Shown one piece after another: positions 1 through 8,549 of a stretch of DNA of 64,000 nt. Positions within the stretch are counted from its first letter, which is position 1; every line of letters starts with the position of its first letter. A program made the translations under genes and the position numbers. The stretch lies in assembly GCF_038051985.1 (NCBI RefSeq), contig NZ_CP150291.1, positions 3,410,001 to 3,474,000 of the forward strand. Direction: 5' to 3'. The notes below the pieces were generated by a model. That model worked only from the letters and a program-made list of their open reading frames with translations, searched no databases and had not been told where the DNA came from. The DNA is from Solibacillus sp. FSL H8-0523 (GTDB lineage: Bacteria; Bacillota; Bacilli; Bacillales_A; Planococcaceae).

Positions 1-221
1 TCGGACCAATTCAAACGGAAATTTTCATATTTCCTTAGAAAAAGTCTATTATAATTGTATAACTCGTAATCTTCAGCAAACCTTTTTCGATTCTTAATAT
101 ATTCAATGAAATTCTGATATGAGCTTTTGAGACCAATACTCATATCGAATCCGTTTCCAACAATAACTATATTCTTTAAACTATTATTAGCATCTAACTT
201 TTCTTGCTCCTCTTTGCTCAT
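1..221 (-). CDS. AbiH-family abortive infection protein (N-terminal part, runs off the window)
   Basis: The reverse strand opens with an ATG at 221, preceded by a GGGAG ribosome binding site, and stays open to the window edge (73 codons visible). The N-terminus carries NIVIVGNGFDMSIGLKSSY and then a Phe-Ile-Glu-Tyr segment. This is the hallmark GNGFD...GL.(S/T)SY motif of the AbiH family, named after a lactococcal abortive phage infection protein. The biochemical role of AbiH proteins is not well established. The gene lies 3' of a type I restriction-modification operon and reads the same way, which fits a defence island. The remainder of the protein cannot be judged. Confidence 0.72.
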   Translation of the reverse strand, partial: MSKEEQEKLDANNSLKNIVIVGNGFDMSIGLKSSYQNFIEYIKNRKRFAEDYELYNYNRLFLRKYENFRLNWS

Positions 222-263
222 AAAGTATTCTCCCTACAATCATCTAATTGTCCGTCAAGTTCA

Positions 264-548
264 TCAAAAATAATCATACCTAATGTAACTCATCCCCCAA
301 AGGTACAATAACCTCATCCACCGCCGCTTCAATTTTAGTCCGTATTTCAACGGCTTTGCATCTGGATTTACGGCTTTATACTGATCAAATTGCTTGCTGT
401 TGATGACTCCGCCAATATCCGGAATAGGTTCTGTTCCTATTATGTATTGAACCACGGATAAATGCAGCTGATTTTCTTCCACAAACCAAGTATTTACAAA
501 CTTATCAATTGTTTTATTGTAGGATTCAGTGAATTGTAAAGGTGTCAC
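264..548 (-). pseudogene. frameshifted remnant of an hsdR 3' end
   Basis: This 94-codon frame, with a GTG start, matches the last ~85 residues of the intact HsdR just upstream. Shared blocks include SKQFD.YKAVNPDAKPLKYG and LHLS..QY. After KYG the open frame diverges. A second frame over the same bases reads AAVDEVIVPLGDELH and stops at 280, matching the HsdR ending NEAIVPYGDELR. The copy has therefore suffered a frameshift near its end. It has no ATPase or nuclease part. It is probably the stump of an older hsdR left when the present operon recombined in, or a partial tandem duplication. Confidence 0.8.
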
Positions 549-580
549 TCACACAATTCCACTAGCGCTCCCCACTAACT

Positions 581-3500
581 TCATCGCAACTCATCTCCAT
601 AAGGTACAATCGCCTCATTCAATACACTTAACCACTCACGTTTCATTTCCGGTCCGTACTTCAATGGCTTTGCATCTGGATTTACGGCTTTGTACTTATC
701 GAATTGTTTGCTATCAAGAATCCCCCTGATATTCGGAATGGAGTCTGATCCAGCCATGTATTGAATTGCGGACAAATGCAGTTCACTTTCTTTCACAAAC
801 CAAGTTTTAGATAGCTTTTCAATCGTGTTGTCATAGGCATTCGTAAAATAGCGTCTCTTTACAGTCAGAATATCCTCATCTGTGTCTACTTTCCCCGCAT
901 CAATATCGTTTAAAATAGCATCATATACAACTTTTACGACTGCTGGTTTATTCAATTTTTGAAGTGCTTTTGCAATCTCTTCCCGGATATCCTGATTATT
1001 GGCTGAGTACGTATCTAACAGTCGGTCAATATAAGTGGCATCAATATCATAGATCTTAATCGCATTTTCACCATAGAATTCAATGTCTGAGAAATCATGA
1101 ACTGTTCCATCTTCGCCTCCCTCATCTACTAATGACCCCTTAACGGTGTTGTATACGCCGATATATTCTTCTAGCGTTTTCACTTGCTCTTGAAGTGCTT
1201 TTGACGTCTCCATATTATCGTTGTAATCATCATACGTCACTAGAGCTTCATATGCATTGTTTAGTTCCTGGAATGCTTTCACAAATTCAATTCGCGTTTC
1301 CAGGGGTGAATGCTCATTGATGTCGTTTGGATTTGGAACGACTGTCGTTAACGTCTTATGGCCCTTTTTGAAGCGTTTTTTCGAATCATCGTAAGATGCA
1401 TATACGAGTGTAGTTACCTCTTGTTCTTGTGAATATAACTTCGTAGCGTCCTCTACATGCTTTTCCATTGTCGAAGGTTTTCGAAATGTTACAATCAATC
1501 CTTTTGTCTTTCCTGGGTAGGTACGATTGGTGCGTGAAAAGGCTTGTATCAAGTTTGCGTAACTCAAATTACGATCCACAAATAACGTTTGAATGGTCGG
1601 TGCATCGAATCCCGTCAATAGGCGGTCTACAACAATCACTAAGTCAATGTGTTTCCCAAACGCTTTGAACTCTGCCTTCTTACGAGCTAAACGGTTGTTT
1701 ATATCACCATTGTATCGTTCAATATCTTCTATCGACCAAGCTGTATGATAATAATCATTGTAATCCTGAATAACGGCTTTCATTTCATCTTGCGTTTGTT
1801 TAGAATCCTCTTCGTTTTCTTGCATCGAATAGGTAATCGCAATTCGTGGAAAATCTGGATCTTCAATCGTCCGCCCCGTTCGAATTGGATGTCCTGCAAA
1901 TTCATTAGTCAGCCACTCAGGATCTTTCGTCATGTCCTTGATAGCCTGATAGTAGCGTTTCGCCATATTAATGGAGCTTGTTGTTAAAATGGCCGATTTT
2001 TGCGGGCGACCATTTTGGAAATCGAATTTGATGTAGGCATTATCTGGGCGGAAAATCTTATGAATGACCTTTTGAATATGTTCATCCTTTTCGAACGTAT
2101 CCGTATCCAGATATGTCTCCTTTTCCATCCCATTCATTTGGTCGATAACAAGATTGATTTCATCATCCGTAAGGCCAGCATACTTCTCCTGTTGACGTAG
2201 CCGATTGAAAATAGAATTCGTTAGCGATGTGGGTTCAATCGAATCCTCGTGCTCTACTTGAAACCCTAAAACAGCCCCATCTTCTAACGCATTTTTAATC
2301 GTATAGGTGTGCAAGACTTCCCCATATTGGTCGTGTGTGGTGCGAGCCAATTGACCTTTCGCCTGTTTCTTGTTTTCTTCGAATATCGGTGTTCCCGTGA
2401 ATCCAAACCATGTTGAATTCGGGAAAAAGTCTTTGATGGCCTTCATACCTTCTGCACTTAACGCCCGGTGGCATTCATCCACGACAAAGACAATATGTTG
2501 CCCCATTAGTTTCTTAAAGCGCTGAGTGCCTTTTTGTTCTTCTTGTCTTTCCGCAAAGCGCAAGGCAGCATCTAACTTTTGACGAGTTGTAATAATGACA
2601 GTATTGGAATTGGAATCGGATAGTAGGGTATTACTTAGCTCTTTCGCACTTCCAGTTCCGACAATTAAGCTATTGGACTTGGCATTTCCAGAAGAAATAC
2701 CTGTATTAAACTCGGACGCGAATTTAGTGAATTCAGATGTCGTTTGATTGTCCAAGTCTTTTCGGTCAATGAGCATAATGGTACGGTCTATGCCCGGTTT
2801 TCGTGCCAGTAACTTCGTAGATACAAAACTTGTCAACGTCTTTCCCGAACCCGTCGCATGCCAAACATGTCCTGATTCATGTTTTATGGCAGATGTAAAT
2901 AAGGCTTCAATCGCATGAATTTGATAAGGGTGTAAGACCATTAAGACTTTATTGTCTTGGTCCTCACTTACAATCGTATAATTGGCAACCAGGCGATGTG
3001 CATCCGGTATATTTAAGACTTGTTTCACAAACTCATAAAGGTTTTCGACTCTGCGATTATCTGTGGTCCGCCAGCTAAAAACAAATTTCTTATGCATGTC
3101 TTTTGGCATCGCATTGGCAAAATAGCGAGTCGTTTGTTCGTTGGAAATAACAAATAACTGAAGGGTAGAAAAGATATTATTCCTAAACATCCCTTCCTCA
3201 GCGTATTTCTTGATTTGATTGTAGGCTTGGAATACACCATCTTTGGCACCTACCTGTTTCAATTCAATCTGAACAATTGGCAACCCATTGATGAGAAGCG
3301 TCACATCGAATCGTCGATCACGATCATCCATGTTCACCTTTTTCTTCGCAATTTGATGAACAACTTCATATGTAGAGATGCCGCCGCCAATGTCTTGGTT
3401 GGAATATAATGTCAATGATATTGAACCTAGGGACACATCTTCACGTTCAATTGTTATGCGGGAGATGCCATTCTCACCCTTAAGCCATCTTGCGGCCTCA

Positions 3501-3739
3501 AAGGGTGTTATTGTTTTCGATAACAATTCTGTTTTAATTGTGTCGAATTCCTTATCAGAAATGGGGTGTTCGCCAATTTCTGATAAGTTATTTTGCGTAA
3601 TCTTTTGGTATAGGTTCTTCCATAAGTCTTCTTCTGACTTTAAATCAGGGCGATAATTCCACTGATTATGCCCTTCCCCAAGCACTTCAATGAGGCGGCG
3701 TTCCACCTCAGCTTCATCATTGTGCGGTATCTTTGTCAT
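581..3739 (-). CDS. hsdR: type I restriction endonuclease subunit R
   Basis: HsdR (1052 aa) is the translocase and nuclease subunit of a type I restriction-modification complex. It drives ATP-dependent DNA translocation and cleaves unmodified DNA away from the target. A PD-(D/E)XK nuclease core is visible at residues ~144-161 (FDVTLLI followed by IELK). The SF2 helicase motifs follow: ATGSGKT (~295), VDECHR (~420), FTGTP (~449) and QAFSRTNRTYPGK for motif VI. The length is normal for the EcoR124-like class. The ATG follows a GGGGGG-type Shine-Dalgarno. The gene starts 23 bp after hsdS, in the order hsdM-hsdS-hsdR. Intact by inspection. Confidence 0.95.
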   Translation of the reverse strand: MTKIPHNDEAEVERRLIEVLGEGHNQWNYRPDLKSEEDLWKNLYQKITQNNLSEIGEHPISDKEFDTIKTELLSKTITPFEAARWLKGENGISRITIEREDVSLGSISLTLYSNQDIGGGISTYEVVHQIAKKKVNMDDRDRRFDVTLLINGLPIVQIELKQVGAKDGVFQAYNQIKKYAEEGMFRNNIFSTLQLFVISNEQTTRYFANAMPKDMHKKFVFSWRTTDNRRVENLYEFVKQVLNIPDAHRLVANYTIVSEDQDNKVLMVLHPYQIHAIEALFTSAIKHESGHVWHATGSGKTLTSFVSTKLLARKPGIDRTIMLIDRKDLDNQTTSEFTKFASEFNTGISSGNAKSNSLIVGTGSAKELSNTLLSDSNSNTVIITTRQKLDAALRFAERQEEQKGTQRFKKLMGQHIVFVVDECHRALSAEGMKAIKDFFPNSTWFGFTGTPIFEENKKQAKGQLARTTHDQYGEVLHTYTIKNALEDGAVLGFQVEHEDSIEPTSLTNSIFNRLRQQEKYAGLTDDEINLVIDQMNGMEKETYLDTDTFEKDEHIQKVIHKIFRPDNAYIKFDFQNGRPQKSAILTTSSINMAKRYYQAIKDMTKDPEWLTNEFAGHPIRTGRTIEDPDFPRIAITYSMQENEEDSKQTQDEMKAVIQDYNDYYHTAWSIEDIERYNGDINNRLARKKAEFKAFGKHIDLVIVVDRLLTGFDAPTIQTLFVDRNLSYANLIQAFSRTNRTYPGKTKGLIVTFRKPSTMEKHVEDATKLYSQEQEVTTLVYASYDDSKKRFKKGHKTLTTVVPNPNDINEHSPLETRIEFVKAFQELNNAYEALVTYDDYNDNMETSKALQEQVKTLEEYIGVYNTVKGSLVDEGGEDGTVHDFSDIEFYGENAIKIYDIDATYIDRLLDTYSANNQDIREEIAKALQKLNKPAVVKVVYDAILNDIDAGKVDTDEDILTVKRRYFTNAYDNTIEKLSKTWFVKESELHLSAIQYMAGSDSIPNIRGILDSKQFDKYKAVNPDAKPLKYGPEMKREWLSVLNEAIVPYGDELR

Positions 3740-3762
3740 GGTTCATCCCCCCTTCCATTTAC

Positions 3763-4995
3763 TTAGACAAACATCTTTTGTAAGAAAGCTATTTTAGTTT
3801 CTTGTAAGACTTCTAACTCACGCTGATAAAGAGCGATGAGGTTGTCTAGTTCTTTGAAGAACGAGCCGATTTTCTGTTGTTCTACTATGTTGGCTGGAAA
3901 CTGGAAACCCCTTTCCTCTATTGAACCTTTGGTAACATGAACCATAGTAGTACCATTTGTTGTTTGCTTGATTCGCTCTTTATCAGTTTCTAACCAAGTA
4001 TACAGGTACTGTTTATCTATATTTTCATCTTGAATTTCTAACTTCCATATATGGTAATGAAATATTACACGCTCTTGATTCCATATTTCCGGTCCAAAGC
4101 TAGTAGCCCACAAATAAAGTAAGTCTCCTGTATTTGCATATTTATTATCTTCTAACTCAAGATCAGAATAATACCATCTATCATTAGTATTGAAATTCCC
4201 TACTCGCAACACCCTATATTTCCCTTTATCCAATAATTCTTTTTGTTTATATGCGCGACCATTTATGAACTTCACCGAACTACCCAACTCACGCTGTTCC
4301 CAAGCGTCAGTAAATCCTGGGAACCGAACTTCCGGTGCAAACTCCCCTTCTCTTGGAAACATTTTTTGCAAGAATCCTTGTTTTGTTTGTTTGAGAATGG
4401 CTAGCTCTTGCTGATGAAGGGTGATGAGGTGGTCTAAATCGTCGAAGAACTCACCCAACTTTGCTTGTTCTGTTTTTTCAGGAATAGAAATCTTGTAATT
4501 AGACACGTCTTTTTTTGTTAGTTGTGGTTGCGCTGAACCAAAGCTAATCAAATCAATTTGTCTTTTTCCAAGTGGCGATTTCAAATATTGTGCAATATAA
4601 CTTGGTTCTACATCTTCCTTTGAGCGTAAAATTAACATTCCTGAATTAATTCGTGCAAACGGCACTAATGACTTAATATCGTTGTTATACCATGCAATAT
4701 GACCTATTGAGCCACGAGAAGTTAACACAATGTCATTAAGTTCAAGTTTTCCATTTCCTAAGGCATTAGATTTTTCCTCTGTGATATATTGGTCACTTTC
4801 AAACGAGAATCCATTTTTAGTAACGTTTACGGCACTTAGGAATATTGTATGACCCTGATCGGAAAAGTCATCACCAGATGGATAGTTCTTCCCCCTATCC
4901 CCATCCATCAAATCAGCAACTTCAGAGAGCCTCCGCTGTTCCCAATCCTCAGTAATCCCCTCAAATCGAATGTCCGGTGTCCGCTTATTTGCCAC
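3763..4995 (-). CDS. hsdS: type I restriction-modification specificity subunit S
   Basis: HsdS (410 aa) reads the bipartite DNA target for both methylation and restriction. It has the classical two-fold layout: a first target recognition domain after EDWEQRRLSEVADL, a conserved helical spacer (FFDDLDHLITLHQQELAIL, ending FLQKMF), a second domain after TDAWEQREL, and a second helical repeat (FFKELDNLIALYQRELEVL, ending FLQKMF). The GTG start at 4995 sits 7 nt after a GGAGGTG site and overlaps the hsdM stop by 11 nt, which suggests translational coupling. Both recognition domains look complete. The target sequence cannot be predicted from this. Confidence 0.94.
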   Translation of the reverse strand: MANKRTPDIRFEGITEDWEQRRLSEVADLMDGDRGKNYPSGDDFSDQGHTIFLSAVNVTKNGFSFESDQYITEEKSNALGNGKLELNDIVLTSRGSIGHIAWYNNDIKSLVPFARINSGMLILRSKEDVEPSYIAQYLKSPLGKRQIDLISFGSAQPQLTKKDVSNYKISIPEKTEQAKLGEFFDDLDHLITLHQQELAILKQTKQGFLQKMFPREGEFAPEVRFPGFTDAWEQRELGSSVKFINGRAYKQKELLDKGKYRVLRVGNFNTNDRWYYSDLELEDNKYANTGDLLYLWATSFGPEIWNQERVIFHYHIWKLEIQDENIDKQYLYTWLETDKERIKQTTNGTTMVHVTKGSIEERGFQFPANIVEQQKIGSFFKELDNLIALYQRELEVLQETKIAFLQKMFV

Positions 4996-6577
4996 GATTA
5001 AACACCTCCAATGTACCCCTTACCCATTCCGCGTTTTCTTCATCAAATTGTAGTGAAGAAATCATGTCATATAGTTTAGATTCTAGTCCCGCTTTTTCTT
5101 TGCGAATGTCTTGGATGTTTGCTCCAATGGTAGCCATGTCCACGGGTACTTCTTCTTCAAATGTGTCTACGTATCTTGGGATGTTTAGGTTAAAGTCATT
5201 TTCTTTGATTTCCTCAAATGTAGCAACGTGGGCGTATTTCTCCACGTCTTCTCGCTTCTTATAGGTTTCAACAATCTTATCAATATGTTCTTCGGAAAGT
5301 TTATTTTGGTTCTTTACTTTCGTAAACTCGCTACTTGCATCAATAAATAACACATCGCGTGTGCTGCGATTTTTCTTCAAAATGATAACAGTTGTTGGTA
5401 TGGATGTCCCATAAAATAAGTTGGCTGGCATACCTATTACCGCATCAATACTGCCATCTTCTAATAATTTCTTGCGAATCACACCTTCTGCCGCTCCACG
5501 GAACAGTACGCCGTGTGGTAAAACGATTGCCATTGTGCCCAAATCTTTCAAATGATAAAACCCGTGCAATAGAAAAGCAAAGTCTGCCTTCGATTTTGGT
5601 GCTAATTTCCCGTAACGATTGAAACGAGAATCATCTAAGAATGTGTCATCAGACGACCAGTTTGCAGAGTAAGGGGGATTCATCAGAACCGAATCAAAGG
5701 TATACGGCTCATCTGTCGGCCAATCTTTATTTAACGTATCGCCATTGCGTAAGCGCATATCTTCTTTATCCACACCATGCAAGATTAAGTTCATCTTCGC
5801 TAGGTTATACGTCGTTGTATTCAGTTCCTGCCCGTGATACTTTACACTCTCTGGATGGTTAATGTAGTTGCGAATATTTAACATCAAAGAACCTGATCCC
5901 ATAGTCGGGTCAAATACGCTGAACAGTTTTTTGTCTTCTTGACCAATTGCCGCAATACGAGCCATCATGTCCGAAACTTCATGAGGTGTATAGAATTCCC
6001 CAGCCTTTTTGCCCGCTTCGGAGGCAAATTGACCAATCAAGAACTCGTAAGCATCCCCAATGACATCACCATTATGTCCCAGCACGTCCACATCATTTAA
6101 TTTCTTCAAAACTTCTGTAATGGTAATGTTTCGTTGTTGGTCATCTGATCCTAGCTTTTTTGATTGCAAGTCCACATCATCAAACAATCCGTTGAATTGG
6201 TCATATTTTGTAGACAAGTTGATAAAGGCTTTATTCAAGTCATTCAACTGAAACGTATTTTGTTTCGCTTGGTCGGTTAAGACATTGAATAAATACGTCG
6301 GCTCAATGTCATAGCCCAATGTATCTACTAGCGTTTCAATTAAGTCATCTTTTATCTCTTCGTCTGTCAATAAATCCGTATACAATTTAGTTTGGTTTTC
6401 TTGGGTATTGTATTCTTCTAGCGATTCATCTGCTATTTCAACTACTTTTGCTAATAACTTGTCCGATAAATACTTGTAAAAGATCAATCCTAATAAGTAG
6501 TTTTTGTATTCTGATGCATCCATTTTGCTGCGCAAGTTGTCTGCGGCACTAAATAATTTTGTGTTTAATTCAGCCAT
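4985..6577 (-). CDS. hsdM: type I restriction-modification DNA methyltransferase subunit M
   Basis: HsdM (530 aa) is the adenine-N6 methyltransferase subunit. The N-terminal helical domain begins AELNTKLFSAADNLRSKMD, as in EcoR124-type enzymes. AdoMet-binding motif I is DPTMGSGSL (~223-231) and catalytic motif IV is NPPY (~300-303). The ATG at 6577 follows a GAGGTAC site. A possible extended -10 promoter (TGGTATACT) is read on the minus strand near 6661-6669, and the leader holds a 7-bp inverted repeat (GGTCTAC at 6602, GTAGACC at 6642). The gene is first of the hsdMSR operon. Confidence 0.95.
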   Translation of the reverse strand: MAELNTKLFSAADNLRSKMDASEYKNYLLGLIFYKYLSDKLLAKVVEIADESLEEYNTQENQTKLYTDLLTDEEIKDDLIETLVDTLGYDIEPTYLFNVLTDQAKQNTFQLNDLNKAFINLSTKYDQFNGLFDDVDLQSKKLGSDDQQRNITITEVLKKLNDVDVLGHNGDVIGDAYEFLIGQFASEAGKKAGEFYTPHEVSDMMARIAAIGQEDKKLFSVFDPTMGSGSLMLNIRNYINHPESVKYHGQELNTTTYNLAKMNLILHGVDKEDMRLRNGDTLNKDWPTDEPYTFDSVLMNPPYSANWSSDDTFLDDSRFNRYGKLAPKSKADFAFLLHGFYHLKDLGTMAIVLPHGVLFRGAAEGVIRKKLLEDGSIDAVIGMPANLFYGTSIPTTVIILKKNRSTRDVLFIDASSEFTKVKNQNKLSEEHIDKIVETYKKREDVEKYAHVATFEEIKENDFNLNIPRYVDTFEEEVPVDMATIGANIQDIRKEKAGLESKLYDMISSLQFDEENAEWVRGTLEVFNRGK

Positions 6578-6768
6578 ATTGTGTACCTCACTTTTCTGTA
6601 TGGGTCTACTTGATTCAATACTTCTACATAAAGTTGGTTTAGGTAGACCATCCCTTGTTAGTATACCATCAAGCGGATTGCTTCACGAGATGTATAGTGC
6701 CTCCCTGCAAGTTCAGTGTAGTGGCTAATTAGTTCTTCTGTCTTTCCTTCCCCCTCGTAATATCATTA

Positions 6769-6951
6769 ATGGAAGATATAAAGAACTATTTAGAGTTTCA
6801 AGAAATCAGAATTATTGGTCTTTCACTTACTAATGAAAATCCGACTTTATTGGCCTTGAATAAAAAGAAAGTAGAGAGTTTTAAAGAACTTCGATTGAAA
6901 TGCTTGTTTAATGGAGAAGTTTGTATAGATATACCTAAAATTACGAAATAA
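6769..6951 (+). CDS. possible small hypothetical protein
   Basis: This 60-codon frame opens with ATG but has no convincing Shine-Dalgarno. The product is charged and protein-like, with a Lys-rich middle (ALNKKKVESFKELRLKCL). It is unrecognised and lies alone between hsdM and the antitoxin gene. It could be a chance frame or the remnant of a longer gene. Confidence 0.3.
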   Translation: MEDIKNYLEFQEIRIIGLSLTNENPTLLALNKKKVESFKELRLKCLFNGEVCIDIPKITK

Positions 6952-7059
6952 AAATAATCCTTTTCAGTAATTGTTTTATTGTTTGACCATTTCAGTCATC
7001 TAATGACTCGAATCAATTTAACATAAACATTGATGTAAACCGTCTCTTTTTCATACATT

Positions 7060-7073
7060 TTATCGTACGATAA
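7060..7073. promoter_or_regulatory. palindromic operator candidate of the yefM-like gene
   Basis: TTATCGTACGATAA is a perfect 14-bp palindrome ending 20 bp before the antitoxin ATG. YefM/Phd antitoxins usually autorepress by binding palindromes at their own promoter, so this is the likely binding site. The assignment is inferred from position. Confidence 0.5.
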
Positions 7074-7093
7074 GTAAAAGGAGTGTTGACGAT

Positions 7094-7360
7094 ATGGACG
7101 CAGTAAATTATTCGACCCTACGAAATAACATTAAAAGCTACATGGATCGTGTAACTGATGATTATGAAACACTAATTATTACAAGGAAAAATGGTAAAAA
7201 TGTTGTAATGATGCCTCTGGACGAATACAACAAATTAATGGAAAGTATCCACTTACTAAGCAGTGACTTAAACAGGGTTGCCCTTGAGAAATCTCTTAAA
7301 CAACTGGAACATGGCTTTACTGTAAAAAGGTCATTGGTAGATGCGGAGGACAGCCAATAA
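7094..7360 (+). CDS. YefM/Phd-family antitoxin (orphan)
   Basis: The 88-aa product begins MDAVNYSTLRNNIKSYMDRV and continues with ETLIITRKNGKNVVMMPLDEYN. These are the two signature blocks of YefM/Phd antitoxins: an N-terminal DNA-binding fold with SxxRxxxxxxxxxV and the R..G..VV..P..EY strand region. The C-terminal third would be the toxin-neutralising tail. GGAGTG lies 8 nt before the ATG. Such genes are normally followed at once by a yoeB toxin, but no toxin frame follows here. After the stop only a few YoeB-like codons can be read, so the antitoxin appears to be solitary. Confidence 0.85.
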   Translation: MDAVNYSTLRNNIKSYMDRVTDDYETLIITRKNGKNVVMMPLDEYNKLMESIHLLSSDLNRVALEKSLKQLEHGFTVKRSLVDAEDSQ

Positions 7361-7507
7361 ACATAGTTTTTACAAATTAGTCCTCCCAAAATTGAAATGC
7401 AACAAAAATTAGGGGAAATTCCCTTCCGTATACGAACCACCTATTTGTGAGCATAATCCGTGTTGTAAGTATTTCAAATTATATATAATATCAAATTAAA
7501 TAAAAAA

Positions 7508-7536
7508 GAGAGGGGGCGACTAACTCCCTTCCTCTC
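7508..7536 (-). terminator. intrinsic terminator after the 7582-7941 gene
   Basis: GAGAGGGGG pairs with CCC-TT-CCTCTC around a 9-nt loop. On the minus strand the hairpin is followed by TTTTTTA. It lies 46 bp past the stop of the upstream minus-strand gene. The sequence also resembles the last stem of bacterial group II introns (see findings). Confidence 0.7.
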
Positions 7537-7581
7537 ACGAAACCGCGCGTACGTTTATAATGATCTAACCTGATGCCTGTA

Positions 7582-7941
7582 CTACTTTCTGATTTGCTCC
7601 CTAGCTTCTAATAACTGCTTTCTCTTTTTTAACATCATTTTCATTTCTCTATTATAATAAACATTGGAGCAATCATTCGTACAGAAGCGGTTGCCTCTCG
7701 TATTAGACACCTTCCATGTAATCGATACGATGTAATACGCTTCAGCCTCGTCACTTTTAACATTCCCCCCGCAATGGTAACATTTAAATCCCCATGCCCT
7801 TTTTACGTCATTTCTGAAGTATTTTTTATAATGGTTCTTCTCTAATGCTTTAATGTTCAATTCACCCTGTATTAATTCCATCAATAAACAATCATCTTCT
7901 GTGGCGTCTATAAAGCCTTCTAATTGCTTTGCTAAATCCAT
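7582..7941 (-). CDS. zinc-ribbon-like hypothetical protein
   Basis: The 119-aa protein is not recognised. It contains CYHCGG at ~54-59 and CTNDC about 35 residues later, a CxxC...CxxxC arrangement that suggests a treble-clef or zinc-ribbon metal site. A strongly basic C-terminal helix follows (MKMMLKKRKQLLEAREQIRK). A purine-rich GGGGAGGGG stands 4 nt before the ATG, and a strong terminator follows the stop. A nucleic-acid-binding role is plausible but unproven. Confidence 0.7.
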   Translation of the reverse strand: MDLAKQLEGFIDATEDDCLLMELIQGELNIKALEKNHYKKYFRNDVKRAWGFKCYHCGGNVKSDEAEAYYIVSITWKVSNTRGNRFCTNDCSNVYYNREMKMMLKKRKQLLEAREQIRK

Positions 7942-8425
7942 AATGCCCCTCCCCTATTGTCGTTGTCCACATTCACTATCTGCTCTTTCTATATTCTGTT
8001 CTTAATAATTATCCCCCTACTTAATATAGTATAGGGTTAAATCCCCAAATTACATTTCTCCCTATTGATAGGATAATGTACTACCGAACTTCTGCAAAAA
8101 TATGACCTGTTTGAAAGGTATGTAAAAAACATGTAACTGTAGAGAGAGTAGTTACTATAAGCGCGGCTCTAGATATTACATTTACTTCATTTTTCCCGCG
8201 CCACATATTATATTCGATTGATTTATTAATAAGATTGGAAAGGCAATTAAAATGCAACATGTAGCACAATTCACCATTTAGTGCAATTCGGTGCGGTAAC
8301 TTTTTTCTATAAACCGCACCACTACGCTGTACTTTCACCCCCACAGAAAACAAGGCCTAGCTAAACCATTACTTTTTTATAGTTTTTGTTAGGTGAAAAT
8401 CATACTTTCGCAAAGTAGCCATTTG
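7942..8425. other. non-coding, no feature recognised
   Basis: About 480 bp of AT-rich sequence. A 90-codon minus-strand frame (8081-8353) with a TTG start and no ribosome site was judged spurious. The segment probably carries the promoter of the 7582-7941 gene, but no convincing -35/-10 pair was seen. Confidence 0.5.
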
Positions 8426-8445
8426 TACAATAGATATCTATTGTA
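8426..8445. repeat. 20-bp perfect palindrome
   Basis: TACAATAGATATCTATTGTA is self-complementary over all 20 bases. It overlaps the first of the three 22-bp tandem repeats that follow. Confidence 0.85.
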
Positions 8446-8501
8446 TTTACCGTATACCTCTACTATATTTACCGTAGATTTCTATTATATTTACCGTAGA
8501 A
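8436..8501. repeat. three 22-bp iteron-like direct repeats
   Basis: Three head-to-tail units of exactly 22 bp (8436-8457, 8458-8479, 8480-8501) share the core CTAYTRTATTTACCGTA. The 22-bp period equals two DNA turns, as in replication iterons or arrays of protein-binding sites. They lie just 3' of a truncated minus-strand gene. Confidence 0.8.
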
Positions 8502-8504
8502 ACA

Positions 8505-8538
8505 AGCATGTACAATACTATAACTAGCTGTACATGCT
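8505..8538. repeat. 10-bp inverted repeat
   Basis: AGCATGTACA (8505-8514) and TGTACATGCT (8529-8538) are perfect inverted arms around a 14-nt loop. On the plus strand they are followed by CTTATCTTTTTT. This could be a terminator or a further binding site in the array. Confidence 0.65.
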
Positions 8539-8549
8539 CTTATCTTTTT

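Noticed and set aside
8081-8353. 90-codon minus-strand frame with TTG start
   Set aside because: It has no ribosome binding site, odd composition and no recognisable motif. It lies in AT-rich DNA where chance frames are common.
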